Notes under the pieces: generated by a model
The model's input: the letters and a program-made list of their open reading frames with translations, nothing else
Databases searched by the model: none
What the model was told of the DNA's origin: nothing
From: Pseudomonas putida
GTDB lineage: Bacteria; Pseudomonadota; Gammaproteobacteria; Pseudomonadales; Pseudomonadaceae
Assembly: GCF_004357765.1 (NCBI RefSeq)
Contig: NZ_SMTE01000004.1
Location: forward strand, 248,001-312,000
Reading direction: 5' to 3'
DNA: 64,000 nt
Translations under genes and position numbers: made by a program
In this document: in pieces, positions 1 to 10,705 of the stretch
Layout of the letters: each line of letters begins with the position of its first letter
Position numbering within the stretch: position 1 is the stretch's first letter

Positions 1-225
1 GCCGATCAGGCAACCGATCAGGGCCGCCATCGGCAGCATGTCATACAGCCGGCGGGGCGCGGTCAGCAGCGTGTAGACGCCTGCATCGACCACGGTATAG
101 GTATCGGAGAGGTCGCTCATTTCGTCGATGAAGGCGAACAGCGAGGCGAGGCCGAGGATGATCCCCAGTACCGCCAGAATGGCCAGCAGCACGCTCTGGC
201 CGATGTAGCGGTCGAGCTTAGCCAT
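1..225 (-). CDS. lptG: LPS export permease LptG, N-terminal part only
   Basis: The 75 codons present start MAKLDRYIG and run into the left window edge, so the C-terminal ~280 residues are missing. LptG pairs with LptF as the inner-membrane permease of the LptB2FG transporter, which extracts LPS from the inner membrane. Visible are a hydrophobic first helix (about residues 10-30) and the family's TAPRRLYDMLPMAALIG-type segment near residues 53-72. The ATG at 225 lies inside the end of lptF (8-bp overlap), which implies translational coupling. Identification rests on position directly after lptF and on this N-terminal sequence. Confidence 0.93.
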   Translation of the reverse strand, partial: MAKLDRYIGQSVLLAILAVLGIILGLASLFAFIDEMSDLSDTYTVVDAGVYTLLTAPRRLYDMLPMAALIGCLIG

Positions 226-1333
226 GGGCCACCTCCGCACGGCGCGCGGCACGCTTGAGTTGCAGCGGCTCCCAATACATCAGGCCAAGGCCGATGAGCA
301 GGAACAGGCCGTGGACCCACCACATGCCCAGGCCAATGGGCAACTTGCCCTTCTCCAGGGCCCCACGTACGGAAATCAGCATCGTCAGGTAGGCCATGTA
401 CAGAAGAATCGCCGGCAGCAGTTTGAGGAAACGGCCCTGGCGCGGGTTGACCCGCGACAACGGTACGGCCAGCAGAGTCACGATGAAGACCAGGATCGGC
501 AACGACAACCGCCATTGCAGCTCGGCACGCTCGCGCAGGCCCTTCTGGCCGAACAGCTCGGAGGTCGGGATGGCTTCGCGCTCGGTGACCTCTTCACTGA
601 CCTCTGGCTTGGGCAGCAGTACACCGTAGGTGTCGTACTTGATGGCGCGGTAGTCGGCCTGACCTGGGTTGCCGTCGTAGCGGTAGCCGTTTTCCAGGAC
701 CAGGTAGCGGTTGCCATCGGCCTGGATTTCCTGGTGACCCTTTTCGGCGACCAGTACCGAAGGCGCACGGTCCTTGGTCTTGTCGGAGTTGAAGCGTTTT
801 TCCGAGATGAACACGCCGCCCAGGTTGATGCGGTCGTCCGACAGTTGCTCGGTATAGGTCACCCGGGAACCATCGCGCAGAGTCTGGAATCGACCCGGCG
901 ACAGGGTGTCGAACTCGGTCAGGGCGTCCTGCTGGTTGATGATCTTCTGCACCTGGGCAACGCCCTGGGGTGCCAGGCTCAGGCTCAGCCAGGCGACCAG
1001 CAGGGCGACCAGCGCGGCCGGCGCCAGGGTCAGCGCCAGCAGCCGTTGTTGGCTCATGCCGGTGGCGGAGAGCACGGTCATCTCGCTCTCCAGGTACAGC
1101 CGGCCATAGGCCAGCAGGATACCGAGGAACAGCCCCAGCGGCAGGATCAGTTGCAGGAAGCCCGGCAGACGGAAGCCCATGATCAGGAACAACACGCCTG
1201 GGTCGAGCACGCCCTGGGCGGCCTGGGCCAGATACTTGATGAAGCGCCCGCTCATGATGATCACCAGCAGCACGGCGCTGACGGCGCTCAAGGTCACCAG
1301 GACCTCGCGGGACAGATAACGAAAGACGATCAA
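218..1333 (-). CDS. lptF: LPS export permease LptF
   Basis: Permease subunit of the LptB2FG LPS transporter (YjgP/YjgQ family), 371 aa. The protein has the family layout: N-terminal helices (about 10-30, 48-75, 95-115), a periplasmic beta-jellyroll-like middle (about 130-260) and three C-terminal helices. I chose the TTG at 1333 because the product then begins (M)IVFRYLSREVL, which matches the start of E. coli LptF, MIIIRYLVRETL. An AGGAG lies 8 nt upstream of this TTG. The GTG at 1342 is three codons earlier but touches the AGGA and is too close to use it. The promoter is probably at 1451-1479. The partner genes lptA, lptB and lptC are at 24.3-26.1 kb. Confidence 0.95.
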   Translation of the reverse strand: MIVFRYLSREVLVTLSAVSAVLLVIIMSGRFIKYLAQAAQGVLDPGVLFLIMGFRLPGFLQLILPLGLFLGILLAYGRLYLESEMTVLSATGMSQQRLLALTLAPAALVALLVAWLSLSLAPQGVAQVQKIINQQDALTEFDTLSPGRFQTLRDGSRVTYTEQLSDDRINLGGVFISEKRFNSDKTKDRAPSVLVAEKGHQEIQADGNRYLVLENGYRYDGNPGQADYRAIKYDTYGVLLPKPEVSEEVTEREAIPTSELFGQKGLRERAELQWRLSLPILVFIVTLLAVPLSRVNPRQGRFLKLLPAILLYMAYLTMLISVRGALEKGKLPIGLGMWWVHGLFLLIGLGLMYWEPLQLKRAARRAEVAHG

Positions 1334-3141
<1,808 letters not shown>

Positions 3142-3191
3142 TGCCGTGAGACCGGTGGCGCCCCGTGCGCCATCGGTCGGCAGACCGAACC

Positions 3192-3620
3192 ATGAGCAAA
3201 GTCGATTTCTATATCCTGCCCACCGACTCGCTGTCGGCGCGGCTCGATTTCGCCTGCAAGCTGTGCGAAAAGGCCTGGCGCCTCGGCCACCGGGTGTACC
3301 TGCATTGCCAGGACGCGGCACAGCGCGAGGAACTGGATACGCGCCTATGGCGCTTCAAGGGCGAGGCATTCGTGCCCCACGACCTGGCCGAGTCCCATGC
3401 CGACGCCGCGGTAGCCCTGGGGCTGGGCGATGATCCCGGCGATCACAAGGATTTGCTGATCAACCTCGGGGCCAGCGTGCCCGGGTTCGTCGGCCAGTTC
3501 GAACGGGTGGCCGAAATCGTCGTCGAGGAACCCGAGGTTCGCCAATCGGCCCGCGAGCGATTCCGTTTCTACCGCGAACAGGGCTATGCTCTGCAAGACC
3601 ACCGCTTACAGCGACTCTGA
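3192..3620 (+). CDS. holC: DNA polymerase III chi subunit HolC
   Basis: Chi subunit of the clamp loader (142 aa). In the replisome it links single-strand binding protein to the psi subunit and the clamp loader. The ATG at 3192 gives MSKVDFYILPTDS, the expected family start; an upstream in-frame ATG at 3165 would add nine unrelated residues. The sequence has the chi-type segments CKLCEKAW and HCQD followed by an LWRFKGEAFVPHDL region. It lies between pepA and valS, as in many gammaproteobacteria. Confidence 0.95.
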   Translation: MSKVDFYILPTDSLSARLDFACKLCEKAWRLGHRVYLHCQDAAQREELDTRLWRFKGEAFVPHDLAESHADAAVALGLGDDPGDHKDLLINLGASVPGFVGQFERVAEIVVEEPEVRQSARERFRFYREQGYALQDHRLQRL

Positions 3621-3622
3621 CG

Positions 3623-3991
3623 ATGATGGACAAGCCTTCCACCCTGCCTGACTCCACCCACCTGCTCGACGATCTGGAGTCGATTCGCCAGTTGTTGGGC
3701 GATGCCGACCTGCAGCCCCCCCTGTTGACCGATACGGTCGAACAGATCCCGCTGTTGCTCGACGAGCCTGCCGGCAACCCGGCACCGGCTGTCGAACCTG
3801 CCCCCCCTGCCGCCGAGGACGATGCTCAGACTCGCCGCCAGGACACCCTGCTGCACCTGGAAGCCGAGCTGCGTGCCGCCGCGCAGGCGATCATGCAGGA
3901 TGTGATCAACGACTTCACCCCGCATATCGAAACCGAGATCAAGCGCCGCCTGGATGCGCGCATGGAGCGTTTGATCAAACGTTCCGAGTAG
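3623..3991 (+). CDS. Conserved hypothetical protein between holC and valS
   Basis: 122 aa, starting two bases after the holC stop codon and so probably translationally coupled to it. Two adjacent ATG codons (3623 and 3626) could start it. The N-terminal half is acidic and proline/alanine rich with low complexity (about 50-72). The C-terminal half (about 75-122) looks helical and ends in a basic segment, RRLDARMERLIKRSE. There are no transmembrane segments and no recognisable catalytic motif. I believe it is a pseudomonad-specific gene at this locus and do not know its function. Contact with HolC or the replisome would be a guess from position alone. Confidence 0.75.
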   Translation: MMDKPSTLPDSTHLLDDLESIRQLLGDADLQPPLLTDTVEQIPLLLDEPAGNPAPAVEPAPPAAEDDAQTRRQDTLLHLEAELRAAAQAIMQDVINDFTPHIETEIKRRLDARMERLIKRSE

Positions 3992-4014
3992 CGGCAAACG
4001 TCGGCGGCGTCTCC

Positions 4015-4050
4015 TGCGCGGGCAAGCCCGCTCCCACAGCGCCCGCGAAG
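4015..4050. repeat. REP element upstream of valS
   Basis: The stretch contains GCGGGCAAGCCCGCTCCCACA, here flanked by short GCGC/GCGCCCGCG complementarity. It is the typical Pseudomonas putida-type repetitive extragenic palindrome. Related copies occur in this window at about 7040-7128, 17810-17839, 49275-49358 and 53361-53408. Confidence 0.7.
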
Positions 4051-4154
4051 AGGCCATTGCTGCCGTGCCAGATAGCAGCAGCTTGTCGCTTGCCGGCCCT
4101 AGCTTGGTTATACTTCTCGGCTTTCCCGAATAAATGCACAGGGTCCCGCCGCGC

Positions 4155-7001
4155 ATGGATAAGACCTACCAGCCGCACGCTATCGAAACTTCCTGGTACA
4201 ACACCTGGGAGTCAGAGAACTATTTCGCTCCGCAAGGTGCAGGCGAGTCCTACACCATCATGATTCCACCGCCGAACGTGACCGGCAGCCTGCACATGGG
4301 CCACGGCTTCAACAACGCGATCATGGACGCCCTGATCCGTTTCCGCCGCATGCAAGGCCGCAACACCCTGTGGCAGCCAGGTACCGACCACGCCGGTATC
4401 GCCACCCAGATGCTGGTCGAACGCCAGCTCGAGGCCAAGGGCCAGAACCGTCACGACCTGGGGCGTGAACAGTTCCTCGACAAGGTCTGGGAATGGAAAG
4501 AACAATCCGGTGGCAACATCAGCCGTCAGATCCGTCGCCTGGGTTCGTCCGTCGATTGGAGTCGCGAGCGCTTCACCATGGATGACGGCCTGTCCGAAGC
4601 GGTCAAGGAAGCCTTCGTCCGCCTGCACGAAGACGGCCTGATCTACCGCGGCAAGCGCCTGGTCAACTGGGACACCAAGCTGCACACCGCCATTTCCGAT
4701 CTCGAAGTGGAAAACCATGACGAGAAGGGCCACCTGTGGAACCTGCGCTATCCGCTGGCCGATGGCGCCAAGACCGCAGAAGGCAAGGATTACCTGGTGG
4801 TCGCCACCACCCGTCCGGAAACCCTGCTGGGTGACGCTGCAGTCGCGGTCAATCCGACCGACGAGCGCTACCAGGCCCTGATCGGCAAGTTCGTCGAGTT
4901 GCCCCTGGTGGGCCGACGCATTCCGATCATCGCCGACGACTACTGCGACCCTGAGTTCGGCACCGGCTGCGTGAAGATCACCCCGGCCCACGACTTCAAC
5001 GACTACGAGGTCGGCAAGCGCCACAACCTGCCGCTGCTCAACATCTTCGACAAGAACGCCCTGGTGCTCGCCAGCGCCCAGGCCTTCAACCTCGACGGCA
5101 GCGTCAACGACGAGGTCGATACCAGCCTGCCTGCGCAATACGCCGGCCTCGATCGTTTCGTCGCGCGCAAGCAGATCGTTGCCGACCTGGACGCCCAGGG
5201 CCTGCTGGTCAGCATCGATGACCACGCCCTCAAGGTACCGAAGGGCGACCGCTCCGGCACCGTCATCGAGCCATGGCTGACCGACCAGTGGTACGTGTCC
5301 ACCAAGCCGCTGGCCGAGCCTGCCATCGCTGCCGTGGAAGACGGTCGTATCCAGTTCGTGCCCAAACAGTACGAGAACATGTACTTCTCCTGGATGCGCG
5401 ACATCCAGGACTGGTGCATCAGCCGCCAGTTGTGGTGGGGCCACCGGATTCCGGCGTGGTACGACGAAGCCGGCCAGGTGTATGTCGGGCGCAATGAAGA
5501 GGAAGTGCGCGCCAAGCACAACCTCGCCGCCGACGTGAAGCTGCGCCAGGACGACGACGTGCTCGACACCTGGTTCAGCTCGGGGCTGTGGACCTTCTCC
5601 ACGCTGGGCTGGCCGGAGCAGACCGAGTTCCTCAAGACCTTCCACTCCACCGACGTGCTGGTCACCGGCTTCGACATCATCTTCTTCTGGGTCGCCCGGA
5701 TGATCATGCTGACGATGCACCTGATCAAGAACGAGGACGGCACCCCGCAGGTACCGTTCAAGACCGTGTACGTGCACGGCCTGGTGCGCGATGGCCAGGG
5801 TCAGAAGATGTCCAAGTCCAAGGGCAACGTCCTCGACCCGCTGGACATCGTCGACGGCATCACCCTCGACGCCCTGCTGGAAAAACGCACCAGCGGCATG
5901 ATGCAGCCCAAGCTCGCCGAGAAGATCGCCAAGCAGACCAAGGCCGAGTTCCCGGAAGGTATCGCCAGCTACGGCACCGATGCCCTGCGCTTCACCTTCT
6001 GCTCGCTGGCGTCCACCGGTCGCGACATCAAGTTCGACATGGGCCGCGTCGAAGGCTACCGCAACTTCTGCAACAAGATCTGGAACGCCGCCCGTTATGT
6101 ACTGGACAAGGGCGAAGACTGCGGCCAGAACGGCGAGGCCTATGAGCTGTCGCTGGCTGATCGCTGGATCATCTCCCAGTTGCAACGCACCGAAGCCGAG
6201 GTGACCCGCCAGCTCGAGCAGTTCCGCTTCGACCTGGCCAGCCAGGCGCTTTACGAGTTCATCTGGAACCAGTACTGCGACTGGTACCTGGAACTGTCCA
6301 AGCCGGTGCTGTGGGACGAGAATGCCCCGGTCGAGCGTGCCCGTGGTACCCGCCGGACCCTGGTGCGGGTGCTGGAAGTGGCGCTGCGCCTGGCCCATCC
6401 GTTCATGCCATTCATCACCGAAGAAATCTGGCAGCGCATCGCGCCGCTGGCCGGCGTCGAAGGCAAGACCATCATGCTGCAACCGTGGCCGGTGGCCGTT
6501 GAAGCGCGCATTGATGCCGCCGCCGAAGGCGACATCGAATGGCTCAAGGAGCTGATGGTCGGCCTGCGCAACATCCGCGCCGAGATGAACATCGGCCCAG
6601 GCAAACCGTTGCCGCTGTTCCTCAAGAATGCCAACGCCGAAGACCAGCGTCGCCTGCAGGAAAACGAAGCCCTGCTCAAGAAGCTGGCCAAGGTCGAATC
6701 GTTCACCGTGCTTGGCGATGCCGAGGAGGCGCCGCTTTCGGCCACCGCGCTGGTGGGCGACCTGCAGGTATTGGTACCGATGGCCGGGCTGATCGACAAG
6801 GATGCCGAGCTTGCGCGTCTGAACAAGGAAATCCAGCGCCTGCAAGGCGAAGTGGCACGGGTCGGCGGCAAGCTGTCCAATGCCGCCTTCGTCGACAAGG
6901 CTCCGCCTGCGGTGATCGAGAAGGAACGCGCCAAGCTGGCCGAGTCTGAGCAGGCTCTGGCCAACTTCACCGAGCAGCATGCGCGGATTGCAGCGCTGTA
7001 A
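4155..7001 (+). CDS. valS: Valyl-tRNA synthetase
   Basis: Class I aminoacyl-tRNA synthetase, 948 aa, charging tRNA-Val in the cytosol. The HIGH-type motif HMGH is at residues 47-50 and KMSKS at 551-555. Between them lies the CP1 editing domain that hydrolyses mischarged threonine. The anticodon-binding domain follows, and the C-terminal ~65 residues are the charged ValRS arm (coiled coil). The start at 4155 ([11 protein letters not shown]) is preferred over the in-frame ATG at 4134, because the extra seven residues are not family-like. A REP element lies just upstream. Confidence 0.98.
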   Translation: MDKTYQPHAIETSWYNTWESENYFAPQGAGESYTIMIPPPNVTGSLHMGHGFNNAIMDALIRFRRMQGRNTLWQPGTDHAGIATQMLVERQLEAKGQNRHDLGREQFLDKVWEWKEQSGGNISRQIRRLGSSVDWSRERFTMDDGLSEAVKEAFVRLHEDGLIYRGKRLVNWDTKLHTAISDLEVENHDEKGHLWNLRYPLADGAKTAEGKDYLVVATTRPETLLGDAAVAVNPTDERYQALIGKFVELPLVGRRIPIIADDYCDPEFGTGCVKITPAHDFNDYEVGKRHNLPLLNIFDKNALVLASAQAFNLDGSVNDEVDTSLPAQYAGLDRFVARKQIVADLDAQGLLVSIDDHALKVPKGDRSGTVIEPWLTDQWYVSTKPLAEPAIAAVEDGRIQFVPKQYENMYFSWMRDIQDWCISRQLWWGHRIPAWYDEAGQVYVGRNEEEVRAKHNLAADVKLRQDDDVLDTWFSSGLWTFSTLGWPEQTEFLKTFHSTDVLVTGFDIIFFWVARMIMLTMHLIKNEDGTPQVPFKTVYVHGLVRDGQGQKMSKSKGNVLDPLDIVDGITLDALLEKRTSGMMQPKLAEKIAKQTKAEFPEGIASYGTDALRFTFCSLASTGRDIKFDMGRVEGYRNFCNKIWNAARYVLDKGEDCGQNGEAYELSLADRWIISQLQRTEAEVTRQLEQFRFDLASQALYEFIWNQYCDWYLELSKPVLWDENAPVERARGTRRTLVRVLEVALRLAHPFMPFITEEIWQRIAPLAGVEGKTIMLQPWPVAVEARIDAAAEGDIEWLKELMVGLRNIRAEMNIGPGKPLPLFLKNANAEDQRRLQENEALLKKLAKVESFTVLGDAEEAPLSATALVGDLQVLVPMAGLIDKDAELARLNKEIQRLQGEVARVGGKLSNAAFVDKAPPAVIEKERAKLAESEQALANFTEQHARIAAL

Positions 7002-7039
7002 CCTGACATTGCAGACCTGACCGACGAGGGCCTCGCCCT

Positions 7040-7128
7040 CGTTCGCGGCACAAGGCCGCTCCCATGGCAATGACGCTACCTTCGAGAAGCGCCGCTATCC
7101 TGTGGGAGCGGCCTTGTGCCGCGAAAGG
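7040..7128. repeat. Inverted pair of REP elements
   Basis: Two REP copies in opposite orientation lie between valS and rlmF. One is near 7040-7067 (GTTCGCGGCACAAGGCCGCT) and its reverse complement is at about 7099-7128 (CTGTGGGAGCGGCCTTGTGC). The pair forms a long imperfect hairpin. The in-frame ATG at 7102 upstream of rlmF lies inside the second copy and is not a plausible start. Confidence 0.75.
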
Positions 7129-7149
7129 GCTGCTCCACCGGACCCGACC

Positions 7150-8100
7150 ATGACCGTGAAACCTACCCTGCATCCGCGCAATCGCCACCAGGGTCGCTAT
7201 GACTTCCCCAGCCTGATCAAGGCCCACCCTGACCTGGCGCGCTTCACCATCACCAACCCCCACGGCAAACCCAGCATCGACTTCGCCAATCCCGAGGCCG
7301 TGCGGGTGTTCAACCGCGCCCTGCTCAAGGCGCAATACGGTATCCAGCACTGGGATATTCCGGCCGATTACCTGTGCCCGCCCATTCCCGGGCGCGCCGA
7401 CTACATCCACGTCGCCGCCGACCTGCTGGCCGCGGACAATACCGGCGAAGTCCCCAGAGGCGCCCGGGTGCGAGTCCTGGACGTCGGTGTGGGTGCCAAC
7501 TGCATCTATCCCCTGCTCGGCCACAGCGACTACCGCTGGCGCTTCCTGGGCTCGGACATCGATGCGCTGGCACTGGCCTCGGCCAAGGCCATCATCCAGG
7601 CCAACGGCCTGAGCAAGGCGATTGGCCTGCGCCAGCAGCACGACCGCAAGCACATCCTCAGCGGCCTGCTGCAGGCTGACGAGCGCTTCGAACTGACCCT
7701 GTGCAATCCGCCGTTCCATGCCTCACGCGAGGAAGCCACGCGCGGCAGCCAGCGCAAATGGAAGAACCTCGGCAAGCAGGACCCCAAGCGCAAGCTACCG
7801 GTCCTGAACTTTGGCGGGCAGAACAACGAACTCTGGTGCGAAGGCGGAGAAATCCGCTTCGTCACCCAACTGGTCGAAGAAAGCCAGCAGTACGCCGCCC
7901 AGGTGCTGTGGTTCACCAGCCTGGTATCCAAGGCCAGCAACTTGCCCGGCATCGAGGCAGCGTTGCAGCGGGCCGGCGCCAGGGCATCGCGCGTGGTCGA
8001 AATGGGTCAGGGGCAGAAGCAAAGCCGCATGATCGCCTGGAGCTTCCACGACGATCAGGCACGTCGTGCCTGGCTCGCCCAAGGCAAAACGCAGGCATGA
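7150..8100 (+). CDS. rlmF: 23S rRNA m6A1618 methyltransferase RlmF
   Basis: S-adenosylmethionine-dependent N6-adenine methyltransferase for 23S rRNA position 1618, 316 aa. The SAM-binding motif DVGVGAN is at residues 111-117 and the N6-adenine catalytic motif NPPF at 186-189. The N-terminus, with [12 protein letters not shown], is characteristic of the YbiN/RlmF family. The ATG at 7150 is chosen because it begins exactly at the family-like N-terminus and leaves the REP element outside the gene. It is transcribed convergently with hupN, with a terminator between them. Confidence 0.95.
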   Translation: MTVKPTLHPRNRHQGRYDFPSLIKAHPDLARFTITNPHGKPSIDFANPEAVRVFNRALLKAQYGIQHWDIPADYLCPPIPGRADYIHVAADLLAADNTGEVPRGARVRVLDVGVGANCIYPLLGHSDYRWRFLGSDIDALALASAKAIIQANGLSKAIGLRQQHDRKHILSGLLQADERFELTLCNPPFHASREEATRGSQRKWKNLGKQDPKRKLPVLNFGGQNNELWCEGGEIRFVTQLVEESQQYAAQVLWFTSLVSKASNLPGIEAALQRAGARASRVVEMGQGQKQSRMIAWSFHDDQARRAWLAQGKTQA

Positions 8101-8105
8101 AAAAA

Positions 8106-8130
8106 CCGCGCCCGGACATGCCGGGCGCGG
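8106..8130 (-). terminator. Intrinsic terminator of hupN
   Basis: A perfect 10-bp GC-rich stem (8106-8115 with 8121-8130) with a 5-nt loop is followed, on the minus strand, by a run of T residues. It lies 21 bp beyond the hupN stop codon and just after the rlmF stop codon. It terminates hupN and may also slow rlmF transcription from the other side. Confidence 0.85.
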
Positions 8131-8151
8131 TTGGGTCAACGCCTCAACAGA

Positions 8152-8433
8152 TTACTTGTTGATGGAGTCGCTCAGGGCTTTGGCCGGCACGAACTTGACG
8201 ACTTTCTTGGCAGCGATTTCGATGGCAGCGCCAGTCGAAGGGTTACGGCCGGTGCGGGCAGGACGCTCGGAGACTTTCAGCTTGCCGATGCCTGGCAGGG
8301 TGATTTCAGCGCCGTTTTCCAGCTGGTCGGCAACGATCTGGCCCAGTTGCTCCAGTGCGTTACGTGCGGTGGTTTTCGGGGCGTCGATGGCTTCGGCGAT
8401 GTCGGCAATCAGTTGGTCTTTGGTCAATGCCAT
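8152..8433 (-). CDS. hupN: HU-family DNA-binding protein (HupN type)
   Basis: Small basic nucleoid protein of 93 aa that bends and wraps DNA as a dimer. It has the HU fold and signature: an N-terminal helical part (MALTKDQLIADIAEAID) and the arm region GRNPSTGAAIEIAAKKVVKFVPAKAL with the intercalating proline. It differs from canonical HU-beta at the N-terminus (ALTKDQLI rather than NKSELI). P. putida is known to carry three HU genes, hupA, hupB and hupN. The sequence type and position fit hupN, but paralogue assignment is an inference. Confidence 0.9.
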   Translation of the reverse strand: MALTKDQLIADIAEAIDAPKTTARNALEQLGQIVADQLENGAEITLPGIGKLKVSERPARTGRNPSTGAAIEIAAKKVVKFVPAKALSDSINK

Positions 8434-8828
8434 GGTGGTGTTCCTTCCCTATCAAAATTCAGTGGTTATGCAGCGTGCTACGACGTTATCGGGCCAGCCC
8501 CTGAAAGTTGGAGGGCCGTGCCAACCGCGCATGTAGATGCGTAATTTGGCGTTTGGTTCGACACGGCGTGAGCGCACTGCCAGCAATGCGCCACCCAAGG
8601 TGCGCAAGACCGCGCAAAGCTACCACAGGAATACGGAAATATCCGCTGCCAACCCAGATTTAATGCAGGTTTTTCGGGGGTTTGACCTGGAAACGCAAAA
8701 AATCGAACAAAAACTGAACAACCGACATTTCTGCCAACATCCGGCCACTGCAGCGCCTGCCAGCTGGGGTAAACTGACCCACTTTTGCAGCGCGGCCTAG
8801 CACCGCCCCAGATCACCCGAGAACTACC
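8434..8828. other. Divergent intergenic region hupN / ndpA
   Basis: A 395-bp gap between two divergent nucleoid-protein genes. An AAGGAAC ribosome binding site precedes hupN. The middle (about 8640-8730) is noticeably AT-richer than its surroundings, as expected for a promoter zone, but no -35/-10 pair stands out. Short open frames here lack support. Confidence 0.5.
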
Positions 8829-9836
8829 ATGCCAATCCGTCATTGCATCGTTCACCTGATCGACAAGAAGCCCGATGGCAGCCCCGCCGTGCTCCACGCC
8901 CGCGACACCGAACTGGGGCCGTCGGACGCCATCGAAAACCTCCTGGCCGACCTCAACGACAGCTACAACGCCAAGCAGGGCAAGGCCTGGGGGTTTTTCC
9001 ACGGCGAGTCCGGCGCCTACCCGTTGAGCGGCTGGCTGAAACAGTACCTGGATGAGGAAAAAGACTTCACCGGGTTCAGCCGCGAAGCGGTCGAGCACCT
9101 GCAGAAACTGATGGAAGAGTCCAACCTATCTACCGGCGGGCACATCCTCTTCGCCCATTACCAGCAAGGCATGACCGAGTACCTGGCGATCGCCCTGTTG
9201 CACCACAGCGAAGGGGTTGCCGTGAACGCCGAGCTGGACGTCACCCCGTCGCGCCATCTGGACCTTGGCCAGTTGCACCTGGCCGCGCGCATCAACCTGT
9301 CGGAGTGGAAGAACAACCAGGCCTCCAAGCAGTACATCTCGTTCATCAAGGGCAAGAACGGCAAGAAAGTATCCGACTACTTCCGCGACTTCATCGGGTG
9401 CCAGGAAGGCGTCGACGGCCCGGGCGAGACACGCACCCTGCTCAAGGCCTTCAGCGATTTCGTCGAAAGTGAGGATTTGCCGGAAGAATCTGCTCGGGAA
9501 AAAACCCAGACCCTGGTCGAGTACGCCACCACCCAGACCAAGCTGGGCGAGCCGGTGACCCTCGAAGAGCTGTCGAGCCTGATCGACGAAGACCGCCCCA
9601 AGGCGTTCTACGACCATATCCGCAACAAGGACTATGGCCTTTCGCCGGAAATCCCCGCCGATAAACGCACGCTCAACCAGTTCCGCCGCTTCACCGGGCG
9701 TGCCGAAGGCCTGTCGATCAGCTTCGAGGCCCACCTGCTGGGCGACAAGGTGGAATACGACGAGGCAGCCGGCACCCTGATCATCAAGGGCCTGCCGACG
9801 CAACTGGTGGACCAGCTCAAACGCCGCAAGGACTAG
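8829..9836 (+). CDS. ndpA: Nucleoid-associated protein NdpA/YejK
   Basis: Nucleoid-associated protein of the NdpA (YejK) family, 335 aa, the usual length. The whole sequence is family-like, from the N-terminal [17 protein letters not shown] to the central GHILFAHYQ-type region and the C-terminal [22 protein letters not shown] region. There are no membrane segments. The precise molecular function of the family is not settled; it co-purifies with the nucleoid. Its stop codon overlaps the stop codon of the convergent GIY-YIG gene. Confidence 0.93.
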   Translation: MPIRHCIVHLIDKKPDGSPAVLHARDTELGPSDAIENLLADLNDSYNAKQGKAWGFFHGESGAYPLSGWLKQYLDEEKDFTGFSREAVEHLQKLMEESNLSTGGHILFAHYQQGMTEYLAIALLHHSEGVAVNAELDVTPSRHLDLGQLHLAARINLSEWKNNQASKQYISFIKGKNGKKVSDYFRDFIGCQEGVDGPGETRTLLKAFSDFVESEDLPEESAREKTQTLVEYATTQTKLGEPVTLEELSSLIDEDRPKAFYDHIRNKDYGLSPEIPADKRTLNQFRRFTGRAEGLSISFEAHLLGDKVEYDEAAGTLIIKGLPTQLVDQLKRRKD

Positions 9837-10120
9837 ACGGCAGCGACATAGGAGGCCACCAAGGCCTCCTTGGCCGACTTGCGCAGCTTCTTCACCAGGC
9901 GCTCCTGGCGCAGCGCCTCGCCCTTGTCCGGCCACTGCTCGACATAGACCAACGCCTGGGCCGGACTGGTCTTGAAATAGCGGGCGCCCTGCCCTTTCTG
10001 ATGAGCGACGAAACGCCGCTGCGGATCATCGCTGATGCCGCAGTACAACGAGCCGTTGGCAGCTCTTACCAGATACACGTACCAGGGTTTGCCCGCCTGG
10101 ATTTCGGATGCGTCGCTCAC
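9833..10120 (-). CDS. GIY-YIG nuclease superfamily protein
   Basis: 95 aa with the GIY-YIG core: [17 protein letters not shown] (about residues 13-29), then [13 protein letters not shown] with the conserved Arg, and [19 protein letters not shown] near the C-terminus. It belongs to the short UPF0213/YhbQ-like group. The start is taken as GTG at 10120; the longer frame to 10282 adds unrelated residues overlapping the neighbouring gene. The last three bases overlap the ndpA stop codon. The natural substrate of this small group is unclear. Confidence 0.85.
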   Translation of the reverse strand: MSDASEIQAGKPWYVYLVRAANGSLYCGISDDPQRRFVAHQKGQGARYFKTSPAQALVYVEQWPDKGEALRQERLVKKLRKSAKEALVASYVAAV

Positions 10121-10158
10121 GATATTTCTTGCCGATGGGCCGATAGAAAGCCGCCAGC

Positions 10159-10629
10159 TTAACCCGCCTGCTGGAACGCTCGCAGCCCTTTGAATGCCTG
10201 CTGGCGGATCTTGTTCTGCAGCAAGGGCGACCAACCGAGCAACAGGCCGGGCATGCCCAGCGCCTGCCGTGACCAACGCCACAGGTCGAAGCTGTCGTCG
10301 TGCTGGCAGATCAAGCCGTCGCGGATGACGAACCGCGCCTGGATGTCATTGACCACGGTGCGTCCGGTCTGGCTGAACAGGTAGGTCGCTACCCAATGCG
10401 CGCAACCGCTTTGGGCATCGGCTCGGACCTGATCGAAGGTCAGCGAGAAGTCCTTGGCACGCCGGGTGAGCAGGCGCCACATGTCGCCGGCGTCCTGACC
10501 ACGCAACGTACCGAACACCGGATCGCTGAAGACGATATCGTCGCTGTAGCAAGCCACCATCGCTTCGGCATCCAGACGCTGGAAGGCCTCGTAGAAGCGG
10601 GTAATCAAATCGCGGTTGGCGTCGTTCAT
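10159..10629 (-). CDS. NTF2-like (SnoaL-type) protein
   Basis: 156 aa with an NTF2-like fold signature at the N-terminus: [33 protein letters not shown]. This alpha+beta cone fold is used by ketosteroid isomerase-like enzymes and many small-molecule binding proteins. The ATG at 10629 gives [13 protein letters not shown]; an upstream in-frame ATG (10698) adds unrelated residues. The C-terminus (about 115-156) is longer than in a minimal NTF2 domain and contains the hydrophobic stretch [15 protein letters not shown]. The substrate is unknown. Confidence 0.8.
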   Translation of the reverse strand: MNDANRDLITRFYEAFQRLDAEAMVACYSDDIVFSDPVFGTLRGQDAGDMWRLLTRRAKDFSLTFDQVRADAQSGCAHWVATYLFSQTGRTVVNDIQARFVIRDGLICQHDDSFDLWRWSRQALGMPGLLLGWSPLLQNKIRQQAFKGLRAFQQAG

Positions 10630-10705
10630 GGGACGGGTCCATCCTGGGGCGGAAAAAGCTGAAAGATAGTCCGCGCCGTGGGGGTCTGTACATCCCATGC
10701 AGTCG

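Noticed and set aside
4212-7070. 952-codon open frame antisense to valS
   Set aside because: It is a shadow of the high-GC valS coding frame; its translation is low-complexity, rich in Gly, Gln, Val and Asp, and resembles no family.
7102-7149. N-terminal extension of rlmF from ATG 7102
   Set aside because: The extension is encoded by a REP element, and family similarity begins only at ATG 7150.
8516-8525. TTGGCACGG on the minus strand upstream of hupN, like a sigma-54 -24 element
   Set aside because: No GC stands 10 bp after the GG; the -12 element is missing.
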